In this document: in pieces, positions 36,414 to 46,800 of the stretch
Position numbering within the stretch: position 1 is the first letter of the stretch
How the letters are laid out: the number at the start of each line of letters is the position of its first letter
From: Chitinophaga pendula
GTDB lineage: Bacteria > Bacteroidota > Bacteroidia > Chitinophagales > Chitinophagaceae
Direction: 5' to 3'
Assembly (NCBI RefSeq): GCF_020386615.1
Contig: NZ_CP077769.1
Span: forward strand, 992,001-1,056,000
Length of the DNA: 64,000 bases
Program-made: the position numbers and the translations under genes
Notes under the pieces: generated by a model
Databases searched by the model: none
What the model was told of the DNA's origin: nothing
The model's input: only the letters and a program-made list of their open reading frames with translations

Positions 36414-37430
36414 CTAATCCATCTCCGCGATAACCTGGCAGGTCCTTTCCACCATCTCCGGAGTAATATCCAGGTGAGTGATCATCCGCACCTGCGTCGG
36501 AGAAATAGGAAGGGCTAATATATCGTGCTTCTTCAGATAATCCACAAATAACGGCGGTTTCCACTCCCCGCGCAACTCAAAGATGACAATGTTCGTCTCC
36601 ACCGGCAACATATGCCCCGTAAATGTCTTCTCCAGCAACGCACCGGCAATCTGCTTGGCATGCGCATGATCCTCCGCCAGCCTGTCCACATGATGCTCCA
36701 GCGCATAAATACCCGTGGCTGCCATATAACCGGCCTGGCGCAATCCCCCGCCCAGCTTCTTCCGCACCCGGCGCGCCTCCTTGATAAACCGCTCACTGCC
36801 CACCAACACAGAACCCATCGGACAACCCAACCCCTTGTTCAGACAGATCGAAATACTGTCAAAGGTCTCCCCATACGCCTTCGCATTACCGCCCGTCGCC
36901 ACCAGGGCATTGAACAAACGTGCCCCATCCAGGTGCAACGCCAACCCCTTATCCCGGCATACCGCCCGTATCCGCTGCATCTCCTCCCAGTCATAACAAC
37001 AGCCCCCACCCAGGTTGGAGGTGTTCTCCAGACATACCAGGCTCGTCCTTGCCTTATGCACATCGTCCGGATTCACAGCGGCTGCCACTTCGTCGGCCAC
37101 TATCATCCCCCTGTCACCTCCCAGCGGACGCACCTGCGCCCCCGCATTAAAAGCAATACCTCCCCCCTCGTAGATATACACATGCGCCAGACTGCTGCAG
37201 ATCACCTCGTCCCCAGGCAATACATGCACCTTAATCGCAATCTGGTTCGACATCGTGCCGGAAGGGCAGTACAAAGCAGCCTCTTTGCCAAAAAAATCTG
37301 CCATCATGGCTTCTAGCTTGTTCACGCTCGGATCCTCCCTAAATACATCATCCCCCGTCTGTGCCTGTAACATCGCCTGTAACATCCCTGGCGTCGGCTT
37401 TGTAAATGTGTCACTCCTAAAGTCTATCAT
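36414..37430 (-). CDS. ltaE: Low-specificity threonine aldolase
   Basis: PLP enzyme cleaving threonine or allo-threonine to glycine and acetaldehyde. 338 aa, fold type I. Motifs: IDFRSDTFTKPTPGM at the start, YCPSGTMSNQIAI (PLP phosphate), LHLDGARLFNALVA (Asp to the pyridine ring and Arg), and ICLNKGLGCPMGSVLVG with the Schiff-base Lys. L or D preference cannot be read from the sequence, though this branch acts on L forms. It lies upstream of valS with a 119-base gap that contains the valS promoter, so it is separately transcribed. Confidence 0.93.
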   Translation of the reverse strand: MIDFRSDTFTKPTPGMLQAMLQAQTGDDVFREDPSVNKLEAMMADFFGKEAALYCPSGTMSNQIAIKVHVLPGDEVICSSLAHVYIYEGGGIAFNAGAQVRPLGGDRGMIVADEVAAAVNPDDVHKARTSLVCLENTSNLGGGCCYDWEEMQRIRAVCRDKGLALHLDGARLFNALVATGGNAKAYGETFDSISICLNKGLGCPMGSVLVGSERFIKEARRVRKKLGGGLRQAGYMAATGIYALEHHVDRLAEDHAHAKQIAGALLEKTFTGHMLPVETNIVIFELRGEWKPPLFVDYLKKHDILALPISPTQVRMITHLDITPEMVERTCQVIAEMD

Positions 37431-37768
37431 GATGGTTGAATATTTTGCAATGGTTAGAACTATCTATTAGTGAATATATTAATTCGAATGTAATTATTTT
37501 CCAATTGTTAAAATTTACCCAAAGCCACTAAAATAGCTAATAATACGCTATTAAAATCCGTTCTAATGGAGTACTTTGTTATATAATTCGAGTGAAAGCG
37601 CCGCCACAATGTGAATGTAATTGGAAGTATTTGGAAGAGTGGGGGATTAGCACGATCTTTGCAGGCTAAATTAACAGAAAGAGAAACTTTGTAAGATAGA
37701 AAATTCTAAATTTTCCAACAAAAAAAATCTTTCGCTGTTATAAATTCATAAACCAATACAATTTCAAT
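37431..37768. other. Divergent intergenic region between ltaE and rpoD
   Basis: 338 AT-rich bases. The right part holds the rpoD promoter (37630-37661) and a leader of about 100 nt. No convincing minus-strand promoter for ltaE, RNA gene or repeat was seen. Confidence 0.6.
37630..37661 (+). promoter_or_regulatory. Promoter of rpoD
   Basis: TTTG (37630-37633), 20 bases, GATCTTTG (37654-37661). The -7 box differs from TAnnTTTG at its first base only; the spacing is ideal. Confidence 0.65.
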
Positions 37769-38626
37769 ATGAGGCAACTTAAAATTGCCACCCAGATCAC
37801 TAACCGTGATTCGCAGGCGGTAGAAAAATACCTGCAGGAAATCTCTAAGATCCCTTTGTTAACACCTGAGGAAGAGACCGTATTGGCGCAACGCATTAAA
37901 ATGGGTGACCAGAAGGCTCTTGAAAGATTGACTACAGGAAACCTCCGCTTCGTAGTATCCGTTGCTAAACAATATCAGCACCAGGGGCTCAGCCTCAGCG
38001 ACCTTATCAATGAAGGCAATTTAGGTCTGATCAAAGCAGCGCAACGCTTCGACGAAACAAAAGGTTTTAAATTCATTTCCTACGCTGTATGGTGGATTCG
38101 CCAATCCATCCTGCAGGCTTTGGCAGAGCAAGGTAGATTGGTTCGCCTGCCACAAAACAAAATTGGCACCTATAACAAAGCCAATAAGGCGTATATGGCA
38201 TTCGAACAGGAAAACGAGCGGGAACCGTCTACAGAGGAATTGGCCGAAATCCTGGAAATGTCCGAATCGGAAATCAATAACATCTTCCAAAGCAATACCC
38301 GACACATGTCACTGGATGCTCCCGTACATGAAGCCGAAGACGTAGCCATGGGCGACCTGCTGGAAGGTGGCGATATCACCGACGACGACGTGATGCGCGA
38401 CTCCCTGCGTGAAGAAATCCGCCGCGTACTGAAATCCCTCAGCCCTCGCGAAGCAGAAATCGTAAACGCCTACTTTGGTCTGGATGGTGAAAATGGCGCA
38501 ACAATCGAACAAATTGGTCAAAAATACGATCTCACCAAAGAACGTATCCGCCAAATCAAAGAACGCGCTATCAAACGCCTGCAAAAAGCGCGTTACAGCG
38601 GCGCACTGAAATCTTATCTGGGATAA
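37769..38626 (+). CDS. rpoD: RNA polymerase primary sigma factor RpoD
   Basis: Recognises housekeeping promoters. 285 aa, the short Bacteroidota form without region 1.1 and without the large non-conserved insert. Regions in order: 1.2 (SQAVEKYLQEISKIPLLTPEEE), 2 (LRFVVSVAKQYQHQGLSLSD, then GFKFISYAVWWIRQSI for -10 melting and contact), 3 (REPSTEELAEILEMSESEI), 4 (LSPREAEIVNAYFGL and the helix-turn-helix TIEQIGQKYDLTKERIRQIK). It is the likely reader of the TTTG/TAnnTTTG promoters seen across this window, including its own. Confidence 0.97.
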   Translation: MRQLKIATQITNRDSQAVEKYLQEISKIPLLTPEEETVLAQRIKMGDQKALERLTTGNLRFVVSVAKQYQHQGLSLSDLINEGNLGLIKAAQRFDETKGFKFISYAVWWIRQSILQALAEQGRLVRLPQNKIGTYNKANKAYMAFEQENEREPSTEELAEILEMSESEINNIFQSNTRHMSLDAPVHEAEDVAMGDLLEGGDITDDDVMRDSLREEIRRVLKSLSPREAEIVNAYFGLDGENGATIEQIGQKYDLTKERIRQIKERAIKRLQKARYSGALKSYLG

Positions 38627-38745
38627 GCATCCATTTTGGACGCTAGGCGATATTGCGCACCGGCGCCTACCGGCTTGATCTTAAAATACGCCAGCTCCTG
38701 CTTACTGCTTTGATCTCTGCGTTTAAACAAACGAATTAAATAAGG

Positions 38746-38780
38746 AACACCGGCAGTATTTATATACTGCCGGTGTTTTT
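38746..38780 (+). terminator. Terminator of rpoD
   Basis: AACACCGGCAGTA and TACTGCCGGTGTT form a 13-bp stem around a 6-base loop, followed by TTT. It stands 120 bases after the rpoD stop. Confidence 0.9.
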
Positions 38781-38797
38781 GTTATATCCAAGGACCC

Positions 38798-38805
38798 TAT
38801 TTTTG
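38798..38805 (+). promoter_or_regulatory. -7 box of the DUF4249 gene
   Basis: TATTTTTG, 8 bases before the ATG, which suggests an almost leaderless message. TTG lies 16 bases upstream, a short spacer. Confidence 0.45.
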
Positions 38806-38812
38806 CAAAACC

Positions 38813-39700
38813 ATGCGTACGAAAAACCTCTTCCTGCTCCTGCTGGCAGGTTGCCTGATACAGGCTTGCGAAAAAGATATTAACGTAAACCTGCATCAGC
38901 AGGAAGAAAAACTCGTAATCGATGGTAAAATTGAAAATGGTAGATACCCGTACGTCGTACTGTCCAACAGCTTGGACTACTACGCCCAAATATCAGTATC
39001 CACCTTGCTGAAATCATTCGTGCACCATGCCGAAATCATCGTGTCAAATGGCAACAGCACCATGAAATTGAAAGAATATGCAGAACCAATCGCGCCAGGC
39101 ATCAGCCTATACCACTACTCGGTAGACAGCACCGCACTGAATACCGCCTTCAAAGGCCAATTCAATGCCACATACAGCCTGGAAGTAAAAGTGGATGGCA
39201 AAGTGTATAAAGCAAACACCTCCATCCCCGCCAACAACATGGTCCTCGATTCCGCCTGGTGGAGACGCGCCAGGGTCAATGACGATACCAGCTACGCAAG
39301 ACTGGCCATCAAAGTCACCGACCCCGCCACCTCCGGCAACTATGCCAGGTACTTCACCAAAAGGAACACAGAACCATACCTCCCCGGACTCACCTCCGTA
39401 CTCGATGACCAGGTAGTAAACGGTACCACCTTCGAACTGTCAGTAGATGCAGGCGTAGACCGGACAAAAAAATTAGATAAAGACACTTACAGCTATTTCA
39501 AAAGAGGAGATACTGTCACGATAAAATTCTGCAACATAGACAAAAATACCTACGACTTCTGGCGTACCCTCGACTACGCCTATGTCAACACCGGTAATCC
39601 CTTTGCCTCACCGGTACAGATCATAGGCAACATCCCGGGAGCATTAGGATACTGGGGGGGATATGCAGCAGTTTATAAAACGATAAGAATAAAAAAATAA
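38813..39700 (+). CDS. DUF4249 family lipoprotein
   Basis: 295 aa. A lipoprotein signal (LFLLLLAGCLIQAC) is followed by the DUF4249 opening, KDINVNLHQQEEKLVIDGKI, an Ig-like beta domain, and a C-terminal region ending IGNIPGALGYWGGYAAVYK, which is characteristic of the family. Such genes usually follow a TonB-dependent receptor gene and are thought to be its surface lipoprotein partner. No receptor is adjacent here, so it is an orphan or works with a distant receptor. It lies 15 bases before trxB and may be co-transcribed with it. Confidence 0.85.
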   Translation: MRTKNLFLLLLAGCLIQACEKDINVNLHQQEEKLVIDGKIENGRYPYVVLSNSLDYYAQISVSTLLKSFVHHAEIIVSNGNSTMKLKEYAEPIAPGISLYHYSVDSTALNTAFKGQFNATYSLEVKVDGKVYKANTSIPANNMVLDSAWWRRARVNDDTSYARLAIKVTDPATSGNYARYFTKRNTEPYLPGLTSVLDDQVVNGTTFELSVDAGVDRTKKLDKDTYSYFKRGDTVTIKFCNIDKNTYDFWRTLDYAYVNTGNPFASPVQIIGNIPGALGYWGGYAAVYKTIRIKK

Positions 39701-39715
39701 TTACAGTAAAGTAGT

Positions 39716-40669
39716 ATGGAAAACACACAACAGAAAGAACATGTGCATTTACTAATCATAGGTTCTGGCCCCGCAGGTTACACTGCAGCCATCTACGCCG
39801 CCCGCGCTAACCTTAAACCTGTCCTCTATCAGGGCATACAGCCCGGCGGACAACTCACCATCACCACAGAAGTAGAAAACTATCCGGGATACCCCGAAGG
39901 CGTACAGGGCCCCGAAATGATGGTGGACTTCGAAAAACAAGCAGCGCGCATGGGCGCAGACATCCGCTACGGCATGGCTAGCTCCGTCGACTTCTCTAAA
40001 AAACCATATACCGTCACCATCGACGAAGAAAAAGAAATCACCGCAGATGCTGTCATCATCGCCACCGGCGCCTCCGCCAAATGGCTCGGAATACCCTCCG
40101 AACAACGACTCAACGGTAGCGGCGTTTCCGCCTGCGCCGTATGCGACGGATTCTTCTTCAGAGGAAAAGAAGTAGCCATCGTAGGCGCCGGTGATACCGC
40201 CGCCGAAGAAGCACTCTACCTCTCTAAAATGTGTACCACCGTCCACATGCTCGTTCGCCGCGACGAAATGCGCGCCAGCAAGATCATGCAGGACCGCGTA
40301 CTCAAAACCTCCAATATCATCGTATACTGGAACTCCGAAACAGACGAAGTCCTGGGCGATAAAAAAGTAGAAGGCGTCAGGATCCGGAATAGCAAAACCA
40401 ACGAAGTAAAAGAGGTCCCCGTAAGCGCCTTCTTCGTAGCCATCGGCCACCAGCCCAACTCCGGCATATTCGCCAATGTCCTCGATATGGACGAACAGGG
40501 CTACATCCAAACCGTTCCAGGTACCAGCCGCACCAGCCTCGAAGGCGTATTCGCCTGCGGCGACGTACAGGACAAAATCTACAGACAGGCAGTAACCGCC
40601 GCCGGCAGCGGCTGTATGGCAGCCCTCGACGCAGAACGCTACCTCTCCGCCCTCGAACACCACGCCTAA
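39716..40669 (+). CDS. trxB: Thioredoxin-disulfide reductase
   Basis: Reduces thioredoxin with NADPH through FAD and a redox disulfide. 317 aa. FAD site: LLIIGSGPAGYTAAIYAARA near residue 12. Redox motif CAVC at Cys140 and Cys143 (GVSACAVCDGFFF). NADPH site: VAIVGAGDTAAEEALYLS and the HMLVRRDEMRA arginines. C-terminal FAD motif: GVFACGDVQDKIYRQAVTAA. All catalytic residues are present. It follows the DUF4249 gene by 15 bases. Confidence 0.97.
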   Translation: MENTQQKEHVHLLIIGSGPAGYTAAIYAARANLKPVLYQGIQPGGQLTITTEVENYPGYPEGVQGPEMMVDFEKQAARMGADIRYGMASSVDFSKKPYTVTIDEEKEITADAVIIATGASAKWLGIPSEQRLNGSGVSACAVCDGFFFRGKEVAIVGAGDTAAEEALYLSKMCTTVHMLVRRDEMRASKIMQDRVLKTSNIIVYWNSETDEVLGDKKVEGVRIRNSKTNEVKEVPVSAFFVAIGHQPNSGIFANVLDMDEQGYIQTVPGTSRTSLEGVFACGDVQDKIYRQAVTAAGSGCMAALDAERYLSALEHHA

Positions 40670-40697
40670 GCGTAATGTAATACCTTATCAAACAGGA

Positions 40698-40722
40698 CTA
40701 CGACCCCTCACACCGGTCGTAG
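40698..40722 (+). terminator. Hairpin after trxB
   Basis: CTACGACC and GGTCGTAG form an 8-bp stem around CCTCACACC. No T-run follows, so termination is uncertain. Confidence 0.4.
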
Positions 40723-40751
40723 CCCTGCCCTCATCCGTAAATAATACCAAA

Positions 40752-41102
40752 TTGCTTACCATCGCTTTGGAACAAGCCCACTTCAGGGCCCTTCATGGTC
40801 TATATGCCGAAGAACAGATCATCGGCACCGACTACCTCCTCGATATCAAAGTCCAGATACCGGGCACCCTCGCCGTAGAAGACCTCTCCGATACCGTTAA
40901 CTACGAAGGCCTATATGCCATCGCCAAAAATATCATGGCCATCCCGCAACAATTGCTCGAACAGGTAGTAACCGATATCTCCGATGCCATCAAAACCCAA
41001 TACCCCGAAATACAACATAGCATCGTCACCCTTCGTAAAGTAAATCCCCCCCTCGGCGGTAACGTAAAACACTCCATGGTCGCCATCGAAAAAAATTATT
41101 GA
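40752..41102 (+). CDS. folB: Dihydroneopterin aldolase
   Basis: Splits dihydroneopterin to 6-hydroxymethyl-dihydropterin in folate synthesis. 116 aa. The family start LTIALEQAHFRALHGLYAEE is in place, with the catalytic Glu (YAEEQ) and the later Lys in VTLRKVNPPLGG. The frame is open upstream but contains no ATG; the TTG at 40752 sits exactly where the conserved N-terminus begins, so TTG is the proposed start codon. No other folate gene is near. Confidence 0.88.
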   Translation: MLTIALEQAHFRALHGLYAEEQIIGTDYLLDIKVQIPGTLAVEDLSDTVNYEGLYAIAKNIMAIPQQLLEQVVTDISDAIKTQYPEIQHSIVTLRKVNPPLGGNVKHSMVAIEKNY

Positions 41103-41215
41103 TCCTCCCCCATATCATACATACTGTCCATTTAACACTAAAAAATGTCCTTTCAGATAGCTGAAAACTGGACTTTGGAAGCGGTTTTTCGGTATTTTTA
41201 TGAAAAATCCACCCT

Positions 41216-41971
41216 ATGGTTAAAATGATTACGACAGCTGCACTGTTTTTGATCACTGTATTCAACGTACAGGCGCAGACGGTAGATGAACTGCTGGCTC
41301 AGGGAAAACAACAGGAGACCCAAATGAAAGAAACAGCAGCACTCAACACCTATAAAGATGTATTGAAGATCCAACCCGATCAGCTCACCGCCCTCATCAG
41401 AGCCAGCCAGCTGTCATCACGGGAAGGTAACCGTCAAAAAGACAAAAGCAGCAAAACGAATTATTTTAACCAGGCAAAAAACTATGCCCTCCAGGCACTC
41501 AAAGTAGCACCCAACAACGCCGATGCCAATTACTCCATGGCAGTAGCCATGGGACGTATGGCGCTCATATCCGGCGCAAAAGATAAAGTGGCCGCCTCCA
41601 AAGACGTAAAGAAATACGCCGAATTGGCCATCAAATTCAATCCCAACCTGGGCGAAGCCTATCACGTACTCGGAAAATGGAACTACGAAGTCGCTAACCT
41701 CAACGTCTTCGAACGCTCCGCCGCTAAAGTACTCTTCGGTGGCCTCCCAGATGGCTCTCTCGCCAACGCCATCGCCAACTACGAAAAATGCCGCCAGCTC
41801 GACCCAGGATTTATCCTCAACTACTACGAGCTGGCCAGAGCATACAAACAAAACGATGAACAGGAGAAAGCCATAGACGTACTTAAAAAAGCACTCACCC
41901 TCCGCACCATCGTACAAGACGATCCCACCATCAAAGCAGATTGTAAAAAAATGCTTGATAACCTGCAATAA
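41216..41971 (+). CDS. Exported TPR-repeat protein
   Basis: 251 aa. A signal peptide (MITTAALFLITVFNVQAQ) is followed by TPR helices: AALNTYKDVLKIQPDQLTAL, YALQALKVAPNNADANYSMA, YAELAIKFNPNLGEAYHVLG, ANYEKCRQLDPGFILNYYEL and AIDVLKKALTLRTIVQDDP. The arrangement with GKWNYEVANLNVFERSAAK resembles the TPR domain of RMD-type (regulator of microtubule dynamics-like) proteins found in Bacteroidota, whose role there is unknown. It probably acts as a periplasmic scaffold. It is transcribed alone and ends at a strong terminator. Confidence 0.8.
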   Translation: MVKMITTAALFLITVFNVQAQTVDELLAQGKQQETQMKETAALNTYKDVLKIQPDQLTALIRASQLSSREGNRQKDKSSKTNYFNQAKNYALQALKVAPNNADANYSMAVAMGRMALISGAKDKVAASKDVKKYAELAIKFNPNLGEAYHVLGKWNYEVANLNVFERSAAKVLFGGLPDGSLANAIANYEKCRQLDPGFILNYYELARAYKQNDEQEKAIDVLKKALTLRTIVQDDPTIKADCKKMLDNLQ

Positions 41972-41994
41972 CATGCTTTATATACACACACACA

Positions 41995-42046
41995 CCGGCC
42001 TCACTATATGTGCATCAACACATACAGTGAGGCCGGCTTCTTTTTA
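41995..42046. terminator. Terminator between the TPR gene and the susCD operon
   Basis: CCGGCCTCACTATATGTG pairs with CACATACAGTGAGGCCGG over about 17 bp around CATCAA, then CTTCTTTTT. It suits the plus-strand gene; the minus strand lacks a clean T-run. Confidence 0.88.
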
Positions 42047-42084
42047 CTACTCCCTGACCCGCAGGCTTACAGACAACCCTTCGG

Positions 42085-43824
42085 TCAATACCCCGGGTTC
42101 TGCACCAAATTCGGGTTCTTCATGATCTCATTCATCGGCAACGGGAAGAAATAATGATTGTCCCGGAAAATATGATTGGGATTCTTCTCTACTGGTACCT
42201 CCTGGTAAGAAAAACTACCGTCCGCATTTTTCGTGATCCGCAAACGCATCATAGTCACATTCATCGTCTGGGGCGCTATTTTCCAACGCCGTACATCAAA
42301 ATAACGCTGATCTTCATAACATAGCTCTACCGCCCTTTCCAATTGTATCACCGTACGCATCTCCGCCTGCGTCATCCCGCTCCTAAGACCATATAACTCA
42401 TCCGCTCCAGGTAAGATACCCGCCCGCTTACGTATCATCTTCAGCTTATCATAAGCACCGTTGATATTGCCGGTCTCATTGGCCGCCTCCGCATAGTTAA
42501 GCAGTATCTCCGCATAACGGAGCAACGGCAGGCAGCGCTCCGATGTAGAACCCCCGTCACCAGTTGCCGCCTCACTGCAGAACTTACGGAAATACATACC
42601 GGTGAAAACAAGACTGGCATCAATACCGTCCGTCGGTGCTCCCACATACGTCCATACCGGCGTAGCCGTACTGCTGCTACGCGTACGCCATAACGAACCG
42701 TTATTGATGAAGGTATAGTCAAAACGGGGATCACGCTTCTCAAATGGCTTCTTCGGATCATAACCCGAAGTAGGATCCATAATAGGTTTGCCGCTGATCG
42801 TACCAAACAACTTCGCCATATTCAACGACGGACAGGCATTATTCACTCCATTCCGCGAAGCGGGTAGAAAATGCCTTTCCATATCCCGGTTCGCTGGCCG
42901 CATGTCCGCCAGGATATATTCCGGGTTGAACCGCGTAATGAATAGTTTATAAAAACCATAACCGGGTTTGGAATTATCCTCCACCAGCTGATAATAACCG
43001 CTGTTGATCACCTCCTCCGCAGCCTGTAATGCCAGCTGCCACCGGCTGGGGTCAGCCGTCGGATAGCTGATATACGGCCGCACCGCCGCACTGGCACTCC
43101 CCACCGCCCCCCCATTGAACAAAGGGCTGGCGGCATACAACAACAAGCGCGATTTTAACGCCATACACATCCCCTTCGTAGCAAAACCATAATCCTCCGA
43201 ACGCTGCTCCAAAGGAGAGGGTAAGTCCTGCCTCGCTTCATCCAGCTCCTGCGTCAGGTACTGTACACTCTGTGCAATCGTAGCCCGCGGACTACGGATA
43301 TCATCGGAATTAGTGTAAATAGAATCCCGTATAATAGGCACACCACCAAAATGCTGCAATAACTGCCAGTAATACCAGGCACGCAGAAACCGTACCTCCC
43401 CTTTTAACCGGGTCTTCATCTCCGCTGATAAAGGCGTCCTGGGTAAATTCTTCAGGAATACATTCACCCGGCGTATATTGTTATACCCGTTTACATATAC
43501 CGCATTATAAGGCCCCGTCATAGAAGCACTCAACGTACCCAGCATCACGATCACATACGATTGTGTACCGCCGAATAGTTTCGAGGTAGACTCATCTGAA
43601 CATTCCGCAATACTATTGGAACCATACCGGCGTACATAGCTGTTGGCCCCCATCTCATTATAGATCTGCAACAGGAAACGATGTGTACGTGCACTGTCAG
43701 AGAACACACTCTCCTCATTCAGATTAGTGGTCTGCGTTGCATCCAGCAGATCTTTCTTTAAACACGCAGTGAACAATACGGGCGTGAATAAACAGAGTAA
43801 CATATAGAAGAACGATCTTTTCAT
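42085..43824 (-). CDS. RagB/SusD family nutrient-binding lipoprotein, second pair
   Basis: Surface lid lipoprotein of a SusCD transporter. 579 aa. The lipobox (FTPVLFTAC) ends the signal. SusD features: SVFSDSARTHRFLLQIYNEM, the RFLRAWYYWQLLQHFGGVPI motif, and the C-terminal ELCYEDQRYFDVRRWKI followed by HYFFPLPMNEIMKNPNLVQNPGY, the usual SusD ending. It lies 15 bases downstream of its SusC partner and is last in the four-gene operon. The substrate cannot be told: there is no CAZyme, peptidase or sulfatase beside it. Confidence 0.95.
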   Translation of the reverse strand: MKRSFFYMLLCLFTPVLFTACLKKDLLDATQTTNLNEESVFSDSARTHRFLLQIYNEMGANSYVRRYGSNSIAECSDESTSKLFGGTQSYVIVMLGTLSASMTGPYNAVYVNGYNNIRRVNVFLKNLPRTPLSAEMKTRLKGEVRFLRAWYYWQLLQHFGGVPIIRDSIYTNSDDIRSPRATIAQSVQYLTQELDEARQDLPSPLEQRSEDYGFATKGMCMALKSRLLLYAASPLFNGGAVGSASAAVRPYISYPTADPSRWQLALQAAEEVINSGYYQLVEDNSKPGYGFYKLFITRFNPEYILADMRPANRDMERHFLPASRNGVNNACPSLNMAKLFGTISGKPIMDPTSGYDPKKPFEKRDPRFDYTFINNGSLWRTRSSSTATPVWTYVGAPTDGIDASLVFTGMYFRKFCSEAATGDGGSTSERCLPLLRYAEILLNYAEAANETGNINGAYDKLKMIRKRAGILPGADELYGLRSGMTQAEMRTVIQLERAVELCYEDQRYFDVRRWKIAPQTMNVTMMRLRITKNADGSFSYQEVPVEKNPNHIFRDNHYFFPLPMNEIMKNPNLVQNPGY

Positions 43825-43839
43825 ACCTCATAGGATTAA

Positions 43840-46800
43840 TTAGAAACTAACATTTAAACCAAAGTTGTATACCTTCTGATTCGGATATACCCCGCCTTCC
43901 GTATTCGAACTGACCTCAGGATCGACATCATACAGGTTACGGCCGAACATCCAGGTATAAAGGTTCGAGCCATTGGCGTATACCCGCACCTGGTTCAGAC
44001 GGATCGCCTGCACCCATCGCTTCGGCAGCGTATAAGCGATCTCCACATTCCTTAACTTCACATAGTCTCCGCGTATCTGCCAATAGTCCGACATATTCGT
44101 ACGGGGATTACTGATATTGTCCAGCGTGGATATCCTGGGAAAAGTAGGGCTATCCCGGTTCTCCGGCGTCCAGGCTCCCTGATGCACCTCCCGCAGATTA
44201 CCGAAGAACGGCGTCACCGCTTCCGCAAAAGAACTCAGCGTGAAATGCCTGGCCGATTGGAAAGTAACACTGAAAGACAACCCTTTCCAGTCGCCGCCTA
44301 TCGTCAACCCATAGTTAGTAGTAGGGATATTCGAATAATCCATGTACCGTTGATCATAAGGATCAATAATGCCGTCCCCATTCAGGTCCTTATATTTAAG
44401 ATCACCAGGACGGGGCGGTGCTCCCAAGGGCACCGCACTGGTATCGATATCCTTCTGATCCTGGTAAAAGCCGATCGTCGTATAGCCTTTCACCCGGCCT
44501 GTCTGCCCGCCTGTCTCCCGCAGCCAGGGGAAAGCAGGCGCCCCCTCATCCATAAACTCAATACGGTTTTTCGCTACCGATACATTCGCATTAACACGAT
44601 AACGGAAAGACCCGATCGCATTATTATAGTTAAGGTCTACTTCAAATCCCCTGTTGGAAATAATAGAAATGTTAGATGCTGGCAACCCTATCCCAATGAT
44701 GTCAGATAAGCTCTTCCGGATAGAAAGAATATCCCGCCGCCGCTTGTAGAATACATCCCCCGTAATAGATAATTTGCCTTTGAAAAAGTTCATGTCGGTA
44801 CCGATATTCCACTGCAATTCCTTCTCCCAGCTCACATGCTCATTCCCCAACGTACCTTCCCGGATACCATCCGAAGATCGCGGCGTCACACCGAAATTAT
44901 AGCCGTAATCCGCACTGGCCAGATAGATATACTCATACAGGTATTGATACGTGTCGTTGATATCATCCGACCCCGTAGCACCGATAGAACCGCGTATCTT
45001 GAACAGATCCATAAATCGTACATGATCCCGGAAAAATGGCTCTTCCCCTATATTCCAGCCGCCGGATAAGGCGGGGAACAGACCATACCGGGAACTGGAC
45101 TTGAAACGATCCGTGCCATTGTATGCACCACTTACCTCCAGCATATACTTACGCTTGAAATTATATCCCATCCGGAAAGTATACCCACGGAAATTTTCAG
45201 GGATACCTGCCCCCCTGGAATTACTGAACTGGTTCAGTAAAGCCAGCGCATACACATGATGCCGGTTGTGGAAAGTCGTGTCATAACTAAGAGAAAGCTG
45301 TGTATTCAACCGTTTCTCCGTACTACTGGCAGGTGCATCCAGCGTATATTTCTCATTACGGTATACTGAAGGATTAAAAGGAGTATAGGTCTGGTTCCTC
45401 GAATTATAAATAAAAGATAGGAAATTGGTACGCGTCAGACTTCTCCGGAAATCCTGGTTGCTGGAATAGGAGATAAGCCCTGTCAGCTTCAGCCCACTGG
45501 CGATGAAATTTAATCGCTGCGTAGCCCGCAGGTTGATCTGTATATCGCTTTCAAAAGTACGTCGGTAACCGCCCAGACGCAACCGCCCGATCACATTGTT
45601 GGTCGGCCCTGTCACAAGAGTCTCCGGCGCAGCACCATAGCTACCGTCAGGATTGGTAATAGGATAAGCGTGTGCCGGCAAACCCTTGTAATCGAACAAC
45701 TCAAAAAACACACGGTTCCTGTTAGCCCGCCCCCGCGTATTAGGTTCATTCTGCTCCGTAAAATAACCACTCAGGTCCATACTCAGATCAAGAGAACGGG
45801 TCACCTGGAAATCAAGATTACTACGGTAATTATAACGCTTCAGATAGTAATTGGGATTCACCTCAGAGGTCGCATCCCGGAAATCCTTCAGGATACCATT
45901 CTGAAACAGATGCCCGACAGAGATAAAGTATTTCATCTTGTCTACACCACCATTGATGCTGAGGTTATTTTTAGTCTGCGTAGTATAATCCCGTATCAGC
46001 GTGCCCCACCAATCGATATCCGGATGACCATAAGGATCGGTCCCGTTTTTCCAGGCATCCAGGTCCTCCTGTGTCCAGTCCGGTGGCAACCCGTCACTCT
46101 CCAACGCCCGGTTACGGATCACCGCCGTTTCATAGGCATTCAGGAAACGGGGCCTGATCGTATTGCCTTGCAATCCCGTATTGGTGGTCAGCCGGATCTG
46201 AGACTTTCCGTTCTGCCCGCGTATCGTCGTTACCACGATGACGCCGTTTGCCCCCTTGATACCATATACAGCAGCCGATGCCGCATCTTTTAGAATCGTT
46301 ACACTGGCAACCTGCTCCGGATCTATATCCGAAAAATTACCGGTGAACTCTACATCGTCCACAATGATCAAAGGCGACACATTCCTGTTCTCAGAAAAAG
46401 TAGTAGTACCGCGTATCATAAATGCAGCCCCGTCCGCACCTGGCTGACCGGAACGCTGCATGGAAATAAAACCGGGCAACTTACCCGCTAGCGCATTCTG
46501 TAAACTCGCTGTCGGCACCCGCCGGATCTCATCCCCGCTCACACTGCTCGAAGCAATCGTCTTACTAAGTTTGGAGGTCTGACCATAGGCAACCACCTCC
46601 ACCTGCTCCAAACCCTTCACATCCTGCTGGATCAGGATATCCATAGGCGACGTACTGGCCGCCACCTCCTTCATCAGATACCCCACCATCTTAACAACCA
46701 GCACAGACTGCTTACCGCGCAACGAAAACCGAAAACTACCGTCAGGCCCCGATGTCGTACCATTGTTAGTGACATCTTTTTCATAAATGACTACGCCGGG

